Positions 50,053 to 60,822 of a stretch of 64,000 bases of DNA are shown here, one piece after another. Position 1 is the stretch's first letter, and every line of letters starts with the position of its first letter. Both the position numbers and the translations under genes were made by a program. A model generated the notes under the pieces. That model was given only the letters and a program-made list of their open reading frames with translations, did no database searches and was not told the DNA's origin. This DNA comes from Erythrophleum ivorense (Eukaryota > Streptophyta > Magnoliopsida > Fabales > Fabaceae), in contig JAIUCV010000019.1 of assembly GCA_026724425.1 (NCBI GenBank), positions 14,334,827 through 14,398,826 of the forward strand, read 5' to 3'.

Positions 50053-52687
50053 TGTAACACCATCCTTCTTAGCTCATCTCATGCCCCCTCATATTTAATT
50101 GCATTAATTCAACTCATTTGTGTCATAAAGACTTGCCTACAACTCATGGAAAGAGAAAAGAACCATGAGACATGCATATTCATTTTTGGCCATACTTGGC
50201 CCTATTTCTGGGTAAATTTTGGAAATTCATAACTAAATCTGAAAAAATATAAAACATACAATCTTAGTCATTCTGGAAAGATTGGGATATCTACTTCATG
50301 GGAAAAATATATACAAGACATAAAATCCCACATACAATGCGTTTGACACGCGAAATCATCTGGAGGTCGGAGTGGGTCCTGATGCTATCACAGTTTACTG
50401 ATATGAATTTAAAAAATGTCTAGTTAATTCCACAAAAATTGAATCCATGCAAATGATACCAATTTGGAAATATTTGGATGTTAAATAGAGTATAAAAATA
50501 TCTCCATATCAGTTAATCAAGCTCAACTTCCAAAAATTGATGGAACAGTACTTGTAGTCAGGCAAGATATTGATTCTGGGCAGAAGTTTCAAAAATTCAT
50601 ATCTCTCTCTCTAGACCTCCAAATAGGGTGCTTCTAGTTGCTACAAGTCACTGTGAATGTCTAGTTTCTCCCTAAAACATTTCGTAGCCAATTGACCACG
50701 TTTACCTCTCGGATGATGCAATTACCCAATTGACCAAATGAATAGTACTGGTGCAAAATCCGAAATTTTGATACCAATTTTGAAAAATCATAGAAAATTC
50801 CACAGACCTCCAAATGACTTGATCTTTAGCTTCCCAAAAAGCTATAGACAAGATCTAATCACATGCAAAATTTCAAAGTAAGGAGAGGTCATTTGGTTAG
50901 ACTTGGACATCATGGGGCAAAGTGACCAGTTTTTGTGTTAAAAGAGGGCTATAAGGGTTCAACTTTGCTTCTCCTACCCCTAAGACTCTATGAGCACGTG
51001 GAAAAGCATCAACATAGGCTATCAACCATGATTCAAATGTCTAACAACCCAGATTTGCAAAACTCACTCTCCCACACCAAAACATACACCATGGACATAA
51101 TGCCAAGATCTTGCTATTTATACCAAAACTTGCTACATCATTCAAGATAGTTCTAATTCTCATACATATATGATAAATACATTCATTTACAAGTAGTCAT
51201 AAATGCTACATCATGTACATCATTAGATTACATCTCTTAACTTCACTACAAAATGGTGACAACATGACTATTTCACAACTCCTTTGTCAATTTTCTAGCT
51301 TCAAGCTTGGTGGCTCCCATCTCTTGTCTCACTTGGTCCACCTAGCATGTTAAGATAGTGGAGAGGGAGAGTGAGATTCAAAGAATTTCAGTAGCTCATC
51401 TCTCATTCAATCATACATAAAGCATGCATTACTAGTCTCACACATGTATGCATGGGCATATTAGCATGTGAAATCATAAGAAAAGTATTTTCAACATTTG
51501 AGTAGGCCATACATAACATACAAAGGCTTGCCAAGCAAGTGGATTAGCCTCACCCATTCACTTATGGATTTTGGACTTGCCTCACCCATTCGTTAAGAGG
51601 TTCTTAGACTCAACCTTACTCTTGGGAGTCAACCTCACTATAGGGAGACTATTTACTTTGTCTTAACTGACTTTAAGGTTCTTGGCTTATCCTCACCATG
51701 GCTAGGGGGTTGTTGGCTTTTCCATACTCAAGCAAACCAAATAAATCACATAAAACATCATTGAAATACATAAGGCATCATCATGCTAGCATATTTTTCA
51801 TGGTTTAAAATATACATACACACATGCAAGATAATGTAAGCACACATCTATGCATGAGAGAAGGTGGAGAGAGCTACCTTATCGCTAACACAAGCTTTCC
51901 CTTTCAATTTATCTCCTCCCTTATTGATTTCACAATCACAATTAGATAGGAGTGCTTCTCTTGAGCCTAGACACACAAAGAGCATGGAATTACTCTCTTA
52001 ACACTTTATTCATGAAGAGAAACTAGGGTTTCTCTCTCTAGAATTCCACTAACTATTCTTCCTCTTTCAAGCTCTCAAGAAAGGAAAACAAAGAAGAAGA
52101 AGTAAAGATATATGAGTTTTGGTCTTCTTCAAGAGGGGTTTTCCACTCTCCCTCTTCTGAACTAAACTCAAAGCCCAACTACTTCAACAACCAAAACCAT
52201 AGAAAGAGAGGGCAAAGAGAGAATAACAACATACTAAGAAGAAAAACCATGCAAATCTTACCTTTCTCTTGTTCTTCCTTCCTTGTCTAAGTTTCTCTCT
52301 CTATCCACAGCTCTCCTTTGGTCGAAGCCTAGGTCAGTTAAAAGAAGAGGAATGAATCTAGACCCTTTAAGAAGTCAAATTCTCTTTTTTTCACGTTTTT
52401 CCAGACTAACCCTCGCTATAGCGAAGAATAACCCTCGCTACGGTGAGCACATATCAGTCCCAGACCCCTGTTTTTGCTATGGTGCTCGCTACGGCGAGTA
52501 ACTCCCTGGTTTTTGTATGGGATGCCCACACTCGCTATAGCTAGAAAGCACTCTAACTATAGCTAGACCCTTTCTCGCTATAGTGAACAGGTACATTCGC
52601 TATAGTTAGGCCTTTCTCGCTATAGCTAGCAAACTTAGAAAATTTTTAACCCTTCGAAAATTTTTCAATTTTTTTGTTGTTGTTACA
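50053..52687 (-). repeat. 3' LTR of element B
   Basis: 2635 bp from TGTAACACCATCC to GTTGTTACA. It pairs with 57798-63476 minus S3. Divergence is about 10% by eye over 50053-50879 but only four differences over 50880-51534, then about 4-6% further right (see findings). The frame at 50935-51150 starts with GTG and has no family support. Confidence 0.92.
52412..52630. repeat. Array of CTCGCTATAGCTAG-type palindromic motifs
   Basis: About nine copies of a core CGCTATAG(C/T) or CGCTACGG(C/T), several as perfect palindromes such as CGCTATAGCG. Approximate starts: 52412, 52433, 52475, 52486, 52531, 52551, 52574, 52596 and 52616. The array lies within the first 280 bp of the LTR in element orientation, that is, at the start of U3. 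Confidence 0.8.
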
Positions 52688-52702
52688 TTCCACCCTCCTT
52701 AA
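52688..52702 (-). other. Polypurine tract of element B
   Basis: Minus strand TAAGGAGGGTGGAA directly before the 3' LTR, the expected plus-strand primer. Confidence 0.8.
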
Positions 52703-52737
52703 AAGAAATTTCGTCCTCGAAATTTAAACAACATACC

Positions 52738-53404
52738 TCATGGGAAGAGTTCTAGATGTTTCTTCCTCATATCATCTTCTAATTCCTAGGTGGCTTCCTT
52801 GGGAGACAATCCCTTCCAAACCACTTTCACCAGCGGTATCGTCTTATTCCATAATTGCTTGAGTCTAACATCCACGATCCGATCTGGTGATACTATATAT
52901 GATAGATCATCCTGTAACTGCACATTCTCATATTCCATGACATGTGAGGGGTTGGGCTGGTACTTTTTCAATTGGGAAACATGGAAGAAGTTATGGACTT
53001 GGCTTATGTTCAGAGGAAGGGCTAGTAGTCTATATGCTACAGGTCCTACTTTATCAAGAATCTGGAAAAGACGTATGTACTTTAGACTGAGCTTTTTACT
53101 CTTAATGGACCTACCTATCCCTATGACTGGAGACACCTTCACAAAGACATGGTCTCCAATTTTAAACTCTAATGGCCGCCTACGTTTATCTGCATAACTT
53201 TTCTATCTACTTTGGGCCATCAGAAGTTTCTTTCTGATGGTTTCAATCTGTCTAGAGGTCTGGTTCACTAATTCTGGGCCTCTGAGGCTTCGCTCTCCTA
53301 GCTCAACCCAACACATTGGGGTCCTACACTTCCTCCCATACAATGCCTCATACGGTGCCATCTATATACTAGCATGATAACTGTTATTGTAGGCAAACTC
53401 CACT
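52738..53404 (-). pseudogene. pol: Integrase C-terminus and chromodomain, element B
   Basis: The open part 52789-53142 shows GPVAYRLLALP (GPY/F module), VHNFFHVSQLKKY, and then the chromodomain DRIVDVRLKQLWNKTIPLVK with KEAT-stop-ELEDDM. The TAG at 52786-52788 replaces a Trp codon that A keeps. Upstream, another TAG at 53203-53205 stands in SR-stop-KSYADK. The pol reading would end at TGA 52738-52740. This tail identifies the Tekay/Del chromovirus lineage, whose chromodomain steers insertion into heterochromatin. Confidence 0.85.
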
Positions 53405-54034
53405 AGAGGCAAGTATGTATCCTAGTTCCCCTTCATTTCTAGCACACATGCTCTCAACATGTCCTTTAGGGTTTGGATGGTTCTCTCTGTCTGTCCATCT
53501 GTTTGAGGGTGGTAGGCCGTGCTGAATCTAAGTTGGGTGCCTAAAGCATCCTGTAATGATCTCCAGAAATTTGATGTGAATATGGGATCTCTATCTGATA
53601 CTATACTCCTAGGCACACCATGCAGTCTAGCTATCTCCCTGATGTATAGCTGGGTTAACTTATCTATAGTATAAGTGGCTTTCATAGGTAGAAAATGTGC
53701 TGACTTTTGTTAACCGATCCACTATTACCCATATTGCATCATACCCCGATGATATCTTGGGTAAACCCATGACAAAATCCATGGCTATGCTATCCCATTT
53801 CCACTCCTAGATATCTAAGGGCTGAAGTAACCCAGCTGGTTTCTGATGTTCTATTTTTACTCTCTGACATACTAGACATTGAGAGACATACTTTGCTATG
53901 TTTGGTTTCATCCTGGACCACCAGAACATCTTCTTCAAATCCTGGTACATTTTATTACTACTCGGATGGATGGTATACTTACTTTTATGTGCCTCATCTA
54001 ATATCTTCTCTTTGATCTCAGTGTTCCTAGGCAT
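53405..54034 (-). pseudogene. pol: Integrase zinc-binding domain and catalytic core, element B
   Basis: 54034-53807 carries the HHCC domain (DEAHKSKYTIHPS, then YVSQCLVCQR). The core follows with SIAMDFV (first Asp), VSDRDPIFTSNFW (second Asp) and, 35 residues on, HPQTDGQTER (Glu), so the D,D35E triad is retained. One extra A near 53705-53710 shifts the frame just after DRLTK, and a TAG at 53422-53424 ends the core after EMKGN, the same site as in A. Confidence 0.88.
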
Positions 54035-54142
54035 ATACAGCCTATCCTTGTATCTTACTAGGTCATCCTCAGATGGATTGAACTCCTGAACACTACCCTG
54101 AGCTATCTGGGCTCTAATCTTATTTGCATGATCATCTGACTA

Positions 54143-54349
54143 CTAAGCCTCCCTTATCTGATCCCTCAGGTCACTTTTTATGCGGGTCTCACTCATTAAT
54201 AATTTTCCTGAACACACCTCGCAGGAGAGACTCATGTCTCTGAATCTCTCAATCAACTCTTGCTCTCGAATCATCATATAGGCCATGTGTATGGATTTTC
54301 TGCTTAGGGCATCAGCTACCATATTAGCCTTACCAAGATGGTATTTCAA
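54143..54349 (-). pseudogene. pol: RNase H-integrase connector, element B
   Basis: Contains KYHLGKANMVADALSRKS, the conserved block that follows RNase H in chromoviruses, and a charged spacer up to the integrase zinc domain. It is separated from the RT-RNase H frame by a TGA at 54380-54382. Confidence 0.82.
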
Positions 54350-54379
54350 TGTGAAATCATAATCTTTCAGAAATTCTAA

Positions 54380-55282
54380 TCATCCCCGTTGCCTCATATT
54401 TAGCTCCTTCTGTTCAAATAAATATTTAAGACTCTTGTGGTCGCTGTAAATTTCTATTGCTGCCCCATATAAGTAGTGTCTCCATATTTTCAGAGGAAAT
54501 ACTACTGCGGCTAACTCTAAGTCGTGTGTGGGGTAGTTTTCCTCATGAGATTTCAATTGTCTAGAAGCATAAGCTACCACTTGGCCTTTTTGCATAAGCA
54601 CACATCCTAACCCTTTCTTAGAGGTATCATTGTACACTACAAAAGTTTCTGTAGGGTCAGGGAGTACTAGAATTGGAGCCGTGGTCAACTTGTGCTTCAA
54701 CTCTTGAAAACTACTCTCGCACTTCTCATTCCACACAAACAGCACATTCTTTCTAGTAAGTCGGGTCAGTGGCATCACTAGTTGAGAAAAACCCTTAATG
54801 AACCTCCTATAATACCCTGCTAACCCTAGAAAGCTCCTGATCTCTGCCACTGTTCTAGGTCTCTCCCACTGTAATACTGCCTCTACCTTATAGGGATCTA
54901 CTGTGACCCCTACCTGGGAGATCACATGACCGAGAAACTGAACCTCAGTGAGCCAGAAGTCACATTTACTAAGTTTGGCATACAATTGTGTCTCTCTTAA
55001 GGTCTCTAGGGCTAATCTTAGGTGTTGCTCATGTTCCTCTCCACTTTTCGAGTAGATGAGGATGTCATCTATGAAGACTACTATGAACCTATCTAAATAT
55101 AGCCTAAAAACTCTATTCATGTAATCCATAAAAACTGCAGGTGCATTCGTCAACCCGAAAGGCATAACTAAGAATTCATAGTGCCTGTATCTGGTTCTAA
55201 AGGCTATCTTGAGAATATCTTCTACCTTTATCCTAAGCTGATGATATCTCGACTTAAGGTCTATCTTGGAAAACATTGACAC
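54380..55282 (-). pseudogene. pol: Reverse transcriptase and RNase H, element B
   Basis: 300 open codons, the longest coding stretch in the window. RT motifs in order: FSKIDLKSRYHQLRI (residue 4), VMPFGLTNAPAVF (about 39), VFIDDILIYSKS (about 68), LGHVISQVGVTVDPYK (about 116), FLGLAGYYRRF (about 151). RNase H follows: VYNDTSKKGLGCVLMQ (about 216, usual form YSDAS), THDLELAAVVFPLK and IYSDHKSLKYLFEQKEL. All catalytic acidic residues are visible. The N-terminal fingers lie upstream in another frame, with the junction near 55288, and a TGA for Trp closes the frame at 54380. Confidence 0.9.
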
Positions 55283-55289
55283 TCCTACT

Positions 55290-55626
55290 CACTATCTAGG
55301 AGGTCATCTATGCGAAGGAGATGGTACTTATTCTTAATGGTGATTTTACTGAATTTCCGATAATCTATACATAGCCTAAGGCTCCCGTCCTTCTTCTTTA
55401 CAAATAGGACCGGAGCTCCCTACGGTGAGACACTGAGTCTGATAAAACCCTTCTCTAAAAGCTCTTCTATTTGTTTCTTAAGCTCTGCTAGCTCAGTGGG
55501 AGCCATTTTATACGAGGACTTAGACACTGGACCTGCCCTAGGTACAATGTTTATAGGAAATTCAACCTCTTTCTCTGGGGGTAGTCCACTAATCTCCTTA
55601 GGAAATACCTCTGGAAACTCCCTCAC
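55290..55626 (-). pseudogene. pol: RT N-terminal part, element B
   Basis: The open part 55423-55626 has MREFPEVFPKEISGLPPEKE and MAPTELAELKKQIEELLEKG, the standard entry to RT. A TAG at 55420-55422 replaces the Trp of SPWGAP. After it, VLFVKKKDGSLRLCIDYR is legible up to a small deletion near 55288. In A this same segment is split by S2. Confidence 0.85.
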
Positions 55627-55830
55627 TACAAGAATCTCATCTATACCCTCTTCTACCTCAACTTAGACTGAAAAGAAAACCAAATACCCTTGACAACCAT
55701 GCCCTAGAGATCTCTCAGCCTGGGAGGCGGTCATAACAGATAACTCAGCCCTAGTACTAGGCACAGTCCCACACTCAGGTAAAGTAATACACCTGTGACT
55801 ACAAGCTAATGTGGCATTATTGACAGACAT

Positions 55831-56109
55831 CTAGTTCATACCATTGATCACATCAATATCGATGAGGGGCATACAAATCAAATCAAGGGTGGTCAAGCAA
55901 TGATTAAATTGGATCACACAATTCAAGAAAACATAGGAAGTGATGGCTTTGTTTCTTGTGGGGGTAGATACATGTAACTCATATGGCAATACATGCATAC
56001 TTAGACCCAACCTCCTAACATAGTCATAGGATATGAAAGAATGGCTAGCACTCGAATCAAATAATGCAGTTACAGAAAAATTATTTATTTTAATAGTACC
56101 TTGAATCAA
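55831..56109 (-). pseudogene. pol: Aspartic protease, element B
   Basis: 92 codons with IQGTIKINNFSVTALFDSSA followed by SHSFISYDYVRRLGL, and a C-terminal PLIDIDVINGMN. The active-site triplet is Asp-Ser-Ser instead of Asp-Ser-Gly: the Asp is kept but the Gly is lost. It ends in a TAG at 55831-55833 where the family has Trp; A has the same stop. Confidence 0.85.
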
Positions 56110-57380
56110 ACTCGGGGATCGACTAGCTTCCTGCTGTGATAGGGCAAAGACTCTACCCTGGGTTTATAGTCTGGGAGAAGGAGGAGCCATCTCCCTCGAC
56201 TGTGTGATCTGTAGAGGGGCCTGTGGAGAAGCCTGGGTGCACTCTTTGGCTATATGCCCCAGCCTGCCATATCTAAAACATACATTCTGCCCCGCATAGC
56301 ACGGTCTAGTACCGTGATTTCTGCCACACTAGGGACACACGATAGGTGGAGCACTGCCTTTACTGGACTGAGTCCTCTGTCTCTTGCCTCTCTGATTCCA
56401 CTGATTCTTTCCACCTCTACGAATCGTCACTGTAGGCTGGGAACCATCTCTGGGTCTCTTAGGCTCAGGGAAGGGAAGAGGTGATATAGCACTAGAAGTA
56501 GGCTGCATCATCCTGAGATTTATTTTTGTTACTTTGTATACTTCTACAAGGGTATTAAAGTTCCTGATTCTCTGTGGCACAACCCTATCTCGCATCTCAG
56601 GGAGCAAGCTCTTCTCTAACCTATCTGCCCTCCATCTTTCATCATCATGTCTCTGCAAGTATGAGGAATATCTAAAGAGCTCAACAAACTTCGCTACTAC
56701 TGGTCCACTGACATCCTCGAAATTTGTCTGAACAGGATAAATTCTGACTCTTTCTCATCTCTGATAGAATCAGGGAAATACTTCTCATGGAATGCCTCGA
56801 GGAATGCCTCCCAGGTGATCAGGGCTTTTCTTGCTCTCAGAATAGGCTCAGTGCCCTTCCACCAGTAAATTACTTCTTGTTGTAACTAGAATGCAGCCAT
56901 ATTGGCTTTTTGCTTAGACGTGCACTCCATCACCTCGAAGATCTGCTCTAGCTCTATAATCTAGGCCTCAGCTTTCTTGGTATTCATTTCACCATCAAAG
57001 GTTGGAGGCCCGAATTTCCTGAACTATGTAATCACTTTTCTGGTCGAAGGCTGCTACTGAGCAGGAGGCGTCTGAGCTAGTGGAATTGGGGCAACAGCCT
57101 GCATGTGTGGCTGTGCATTTGTAGGAGTTGCCCCTGAGTGCTTAAGATGATTTAAGTGTGGAGGTGGCTGAGGAGGAAGAGGTGTAGGGCCCTGGCTTTC
57201 TCTCTCAGCAAGCTGTTCCTGTAACTGCATAATAACGGCCTGCTGCTGATCCAGACGAGCCATAATGGACTATAAGGATCCAACAACTGGATCACTAGGC
57301 CTGGCTTCATCAGCATGAGCCACTCTGGGAGGCCTACCTCTTCCTCTACCTCTACCTCTACCTTGGCAGGTGTCTACCAT
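56110..57380 (-). pseudogene. gag: gag, element B
   Basis: Start ATG at 57378-57380: MVDTCQ, then a run of Arg-Gly pairs and PPRVAHAD. A TAG at 57270-57272 stands where A has Gln. MARLDQQQAVIMQLQEQLAE and a Pro-rich linker follow. The capsid region (about 56690-57030) shows FGPPTFDGE, YWWKGTEPILRA and FLEAFHEKYFP, with TAGs at 56961 and 56886 and a one-base deletion near 56697. Two zinc knuckles lie at about 56239-56336; the first holds a TAG and the second has Tyr for its second Cys (CFRYGRLGHIAKEC). Confidence 0.85.
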
Positions 57381-57522
57381 CTTTCTGAAACATATAAACA
57401 CGCTTTAGTACATAATAAGGGCATACGCCACTGCCATGCACTCAATCATTCATAAACAAGCTCATATATATCTTGGCAACTCACAAACATAAGCCACAAC
57501 TCACAATGAGAGCCTGAACCTT

Positions 57523-57535
57523 TGCTCTGATACTA
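57523..57535 (-). other. Primer binding site next to the B gag leader
   Basis: TGCTCTGATACTA on +, one base off the usual TGCTCTGATACCA. It abuts, after five bases, the TRIM-like LTR at 57541 rather than the long LTR of B. Confidence 0.8.
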
Positions 57536-57540
57536 ATAAA

Positions 57541-57797
57541 TGTAACAGAGCCACTGAGATATTGTCCCCGTCCTTCCCGGTTCGTGGGCTTGGTTACCCT
57601 GCCTTCCCGGTTTGAGGGGTTTTGTCCCCTTGGGATTTTATCCCCAAAAGGCACCTCGGTGGGGAGGGATTCTCCCCTACTTATATGGGCCGTTCCCAGG
57701 ACCATTCCATCCGATGTGGGACTTTACATTCTACCCCCCTTGGGGCCAACCCGTCCTCGAGTTGCACATTCGAACAGCCAACTCTGATACCAACAAA
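57541..57797 (-). mobile_element. TRIM-like LTR plus short leader inserted between the B LTR and gag
   Basis: 57541-57728 is a 188-bp LTR-like unit from TGTAACAGAG to GACTTTACA. It carries GAGATATTGTCC, TTTTATCCCCAAAAGGC and CCGATGTGGGACTTTACA, features of a widespread plant family of very short LTRs. On its right lie a polypurine-like tract (minus strand AAGGGGGGTAGAA, 57729-57741), about 40 bp of leader and a primer site (ACTCTGATACCA, 57781-57792) next to the long LTR of B. Read on the minus strand: B LTR, primer site, TRIM interior, polypurine tract, TRIM LTR, second primer site, gag. It is GC-richer than its surroundings. No 5S rRNA sequence is present, so it is not Cassandra. Confidence 0.7.
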
Positions 57798-60700
57798 TGT
57801 AACACCTTCCTTCTTAGCTCATCTCGTGCCTCCTCATATTTAATTGCATTAATTCAACTCATTTGTGTCATAAAGACTTGCCTACAACTCATGGAAAGAG
57901 AAAAGAACCATGAGACATGCATATTCATTTCCGGCCATACTTGGCCCTATTTCTGGGTAAAATTTGAAAATTCATAACTAAATCTAAAAAATTTGAAAAC
58001 ATACAATCTTGGTCATTCTAGAAATCTTGGGATGTCTACTTCATGGAAAAAATATATACAAGTCATAAAATCCCACACACAACGCGTTTGACACGTGAAA
58101 TCATCTAGAGGTTGGAGTGGGTCTTGATGCTGTCACAGTTTACTAATATGAACTTCAAAAATGTCTAGTTAATTCCAAAAAAATCCAATCCATACAAATG
58201 ATATCAATTTGGAAATCTGTGGATGTTAAATAGAGTAAAAAAATATCTTTAGATCAGTTCATGAAGCTCAACGTCCAAAAATCGGTGGAACAGTACTTCT
58301 AGTCAGGCAAGATGACTGATTCTGGACAGAAGCTTAAAAAATCCATATCTCTCTCTCTATACATCCAAATAGGGTGCTTCCAGTTGCTACAAGTCTCTGT
58401 GAATGTGTAGTTTCTCCCTATAAAATTTCATAGCCATTGGACCACGTTTGCCACTCAGATGACGCAATTACCCAATTGACCAAATGAATAGTGCTGGTGC
58501 AAAATCCGAAATTCTGATACCAATTTTGAAAAACTATAGAAAATACCACAGACCTCCAAATCACCTGATCTTTAGCTTCCCAAAAATATCTAGACAAGAT
58601 CTAATCACATGCCAAATTTCAAGGCAAGGAGAGGTCATTTGGTTAGACTTGGACATCATGGGGCAAAGTGACCAGTTTTTGTGTTAAAAGAGGGCTATAA
58701 GGGTTCAACTTTGCTTCTCCTACCCCTAAGACTCTATGAGCACGTGGAAAAGCATCAACATAGGCTATCAACCATGATTCAATTGTCTAACAACCCAGAG
58801 TTGCAAAACTCACTCTCCCACACCAAAACATACACCATGGACATAATGCCAAGATCTTGCTATTTATACCAAAACTTGCTACATCATTCAAGATAGTTCT
58901 AATTCTCATACATATATGATAAATACATTCATTTACAAGTAGTCATAAATGCTACATCATGTACATCATTAGATTACATCTCTTAACTTCACTACAAAAT
59001 GGTGACAACATGACTATTTCACAACTCCTTTGTCAATTTTCTAGCTTCAAGCTTGGTGGCTCCCATCTCTTGTCTCACTTGGTCCACCTAGCATGTTAAG
59101 ATAGTGGAGAGGGAGAGTGAGATTCAAAGAATCTCAGTAGCTCATCTCTCATTCAATCATACATAAAGCATGCATTACTAGTCTCACACATGTATACATG
59201 GGCATATTAGCATGTGAAATCATAAGAAAAGTATTTTCAACATTTGAGTAGGCCATACATAACATACAAAAGCTTGCCAATCAAGTGGATTAGCCTCATA
59301 CATTCACTTGTGGATTTTGGACTTGCCTCACCCATTCTTTAAGAGGTTCTTAGACTCAACCTTACTCTTGGGAGTCAACCTCACTGTTGGGAGACTCTTT
59401 ACTTTGTCTTAACTAACTTTAAGGTTCTTGGCTTATCCTCACCATGGCTAGGGGGTTGTTAGCTTTTCCATACTCAAGAAAACCAAAGCAATCACATAAA
59501 ACATCATTGAAATACATAAGGCATCATCATGCTAGCGTACTTTTCATAGTTTAAAACATACAGACACATATGCAAGATAATGTAAGCACACATCTATGTA
59601 TGAGAGAAGGTGGAGAGAGCTACCTTATTGGCTAACACAAGCTTTCCCTTTCAATTTGTCTCCTCCCTTGTTGATTTCACAATCACAACTAGATGGAAGT
59701 GCTTCTCTTGAGCCTAAACACACAAAGAGTATGGAATTACTCTCTTAACACTTTATTCATGAAGAGAAACTAGGGTTTCTCTCTCTAGAATTCCACTAAC
59801 TCTCCTTCCTCTCTCAAGCTCTCAAGAAAGGAAAACAAAGAACAAGAAGTGAAGATATATGAGTTTTGGTCTTCTTCAAAATTAATTTTCCACTCTCCCT
59901 CTTCTGAACTAAGCTTAAAGCCTAACTACTTCAACAACCAAAACCATAGAAAGAGAGGGCAAAGAGAGAAAAAAAAATATGCTAAGAAGAAAAATCATGC
60001 AAATCTTACCTTTTTCTTGTTCTTCCTTCCTTCTTTAGGTTTCTCTCTCTATCCACAGCTTTTTTCTCTCCTTTGGTCGAAGCCTAGGTCAGTTAAAAGA
60101 AGAGGAATGAATCTAGACCCTTTAAGAAGTCAAATTCTCTTTTTTTTCACGTTTTTCTAGACTAACCCTCGCTATAGTGAAGAATAAACTCTCTACGGCG
60201 AGCACGTATCAGTCCCAGACCCCTGTTTTCGTTATGGCGTGCTACGACTCGCTACGTGATAAGCATGAATTTTATATGTTTTAATCCCTCTAACTTAAGT
60301 ATTTTAAATGTTAAATAAGGCTTAATGGATTTACTTAGGTGGATAATTGATTTTAGTGGCCATTTTTGCACCTTATGAATTAATTTGCAAAATTATTGAG
60401 TTTTAATGCATGAATTCCTTTTCAATAATTTTTTGGCTGTTTCTACTTAACACTTTTCATTCTTTTATGTTGATTTCAATGGCTAAATGATGTTCGAATG
60501 AAAACTTGAGTTAGAGAAAAGAAGGGGAAGAATTAGGCCTCAATTGTACTTCTTGTTATAACTTAAAAATGGGAGAATGAATTGTGGTTGGCACATGAAT
60601 GGGATGCTCTCTCATTGCATGCATTATATGCATGCACATTCACATGAAGCTATGGTCACTCACGTTACATAATCATGCTACACTTTCACCTTGTTCCTAC

Positions 60701-60822
60701 GTCCATTCATTCACAAGGCTGCACATCATTCACACATGCAAAGAAACACTTGAGGTGAAGCCACAAGATCATGAAGCTGAGCATGAAAGACTACGTGAGA
60801 AAGAATTAAATGGGTACAGCAC

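Noticed and set aside
50935..51150. 71-codon frame conserved in both B LTRs (also 58681-58896)
   Set aside because: Starts with GTG, not ATG. Conservation extends well beyond the frame on both sides and is explained by the converted tract.
52412..52630. CRISPR-like spacing of the CGCTATAG repeats
   Set aside because: Repeats are short, variable and irregularly spaced, in a plant LTR. There are no unique spacers of constant size and no cas genes.
57541..57728. Possible Cassandra TRIM
   Set aside because: Cassandra LTRs carry a 5S rRNA-like segment with internal promoter boxes; none is present here.
57612..57977. 121-codon plus-strand frame
   Set aside because: Runs antisense across the TRIM-like unit into the B LTR. 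No motif, and composition is set by the GC-rich TRIM.
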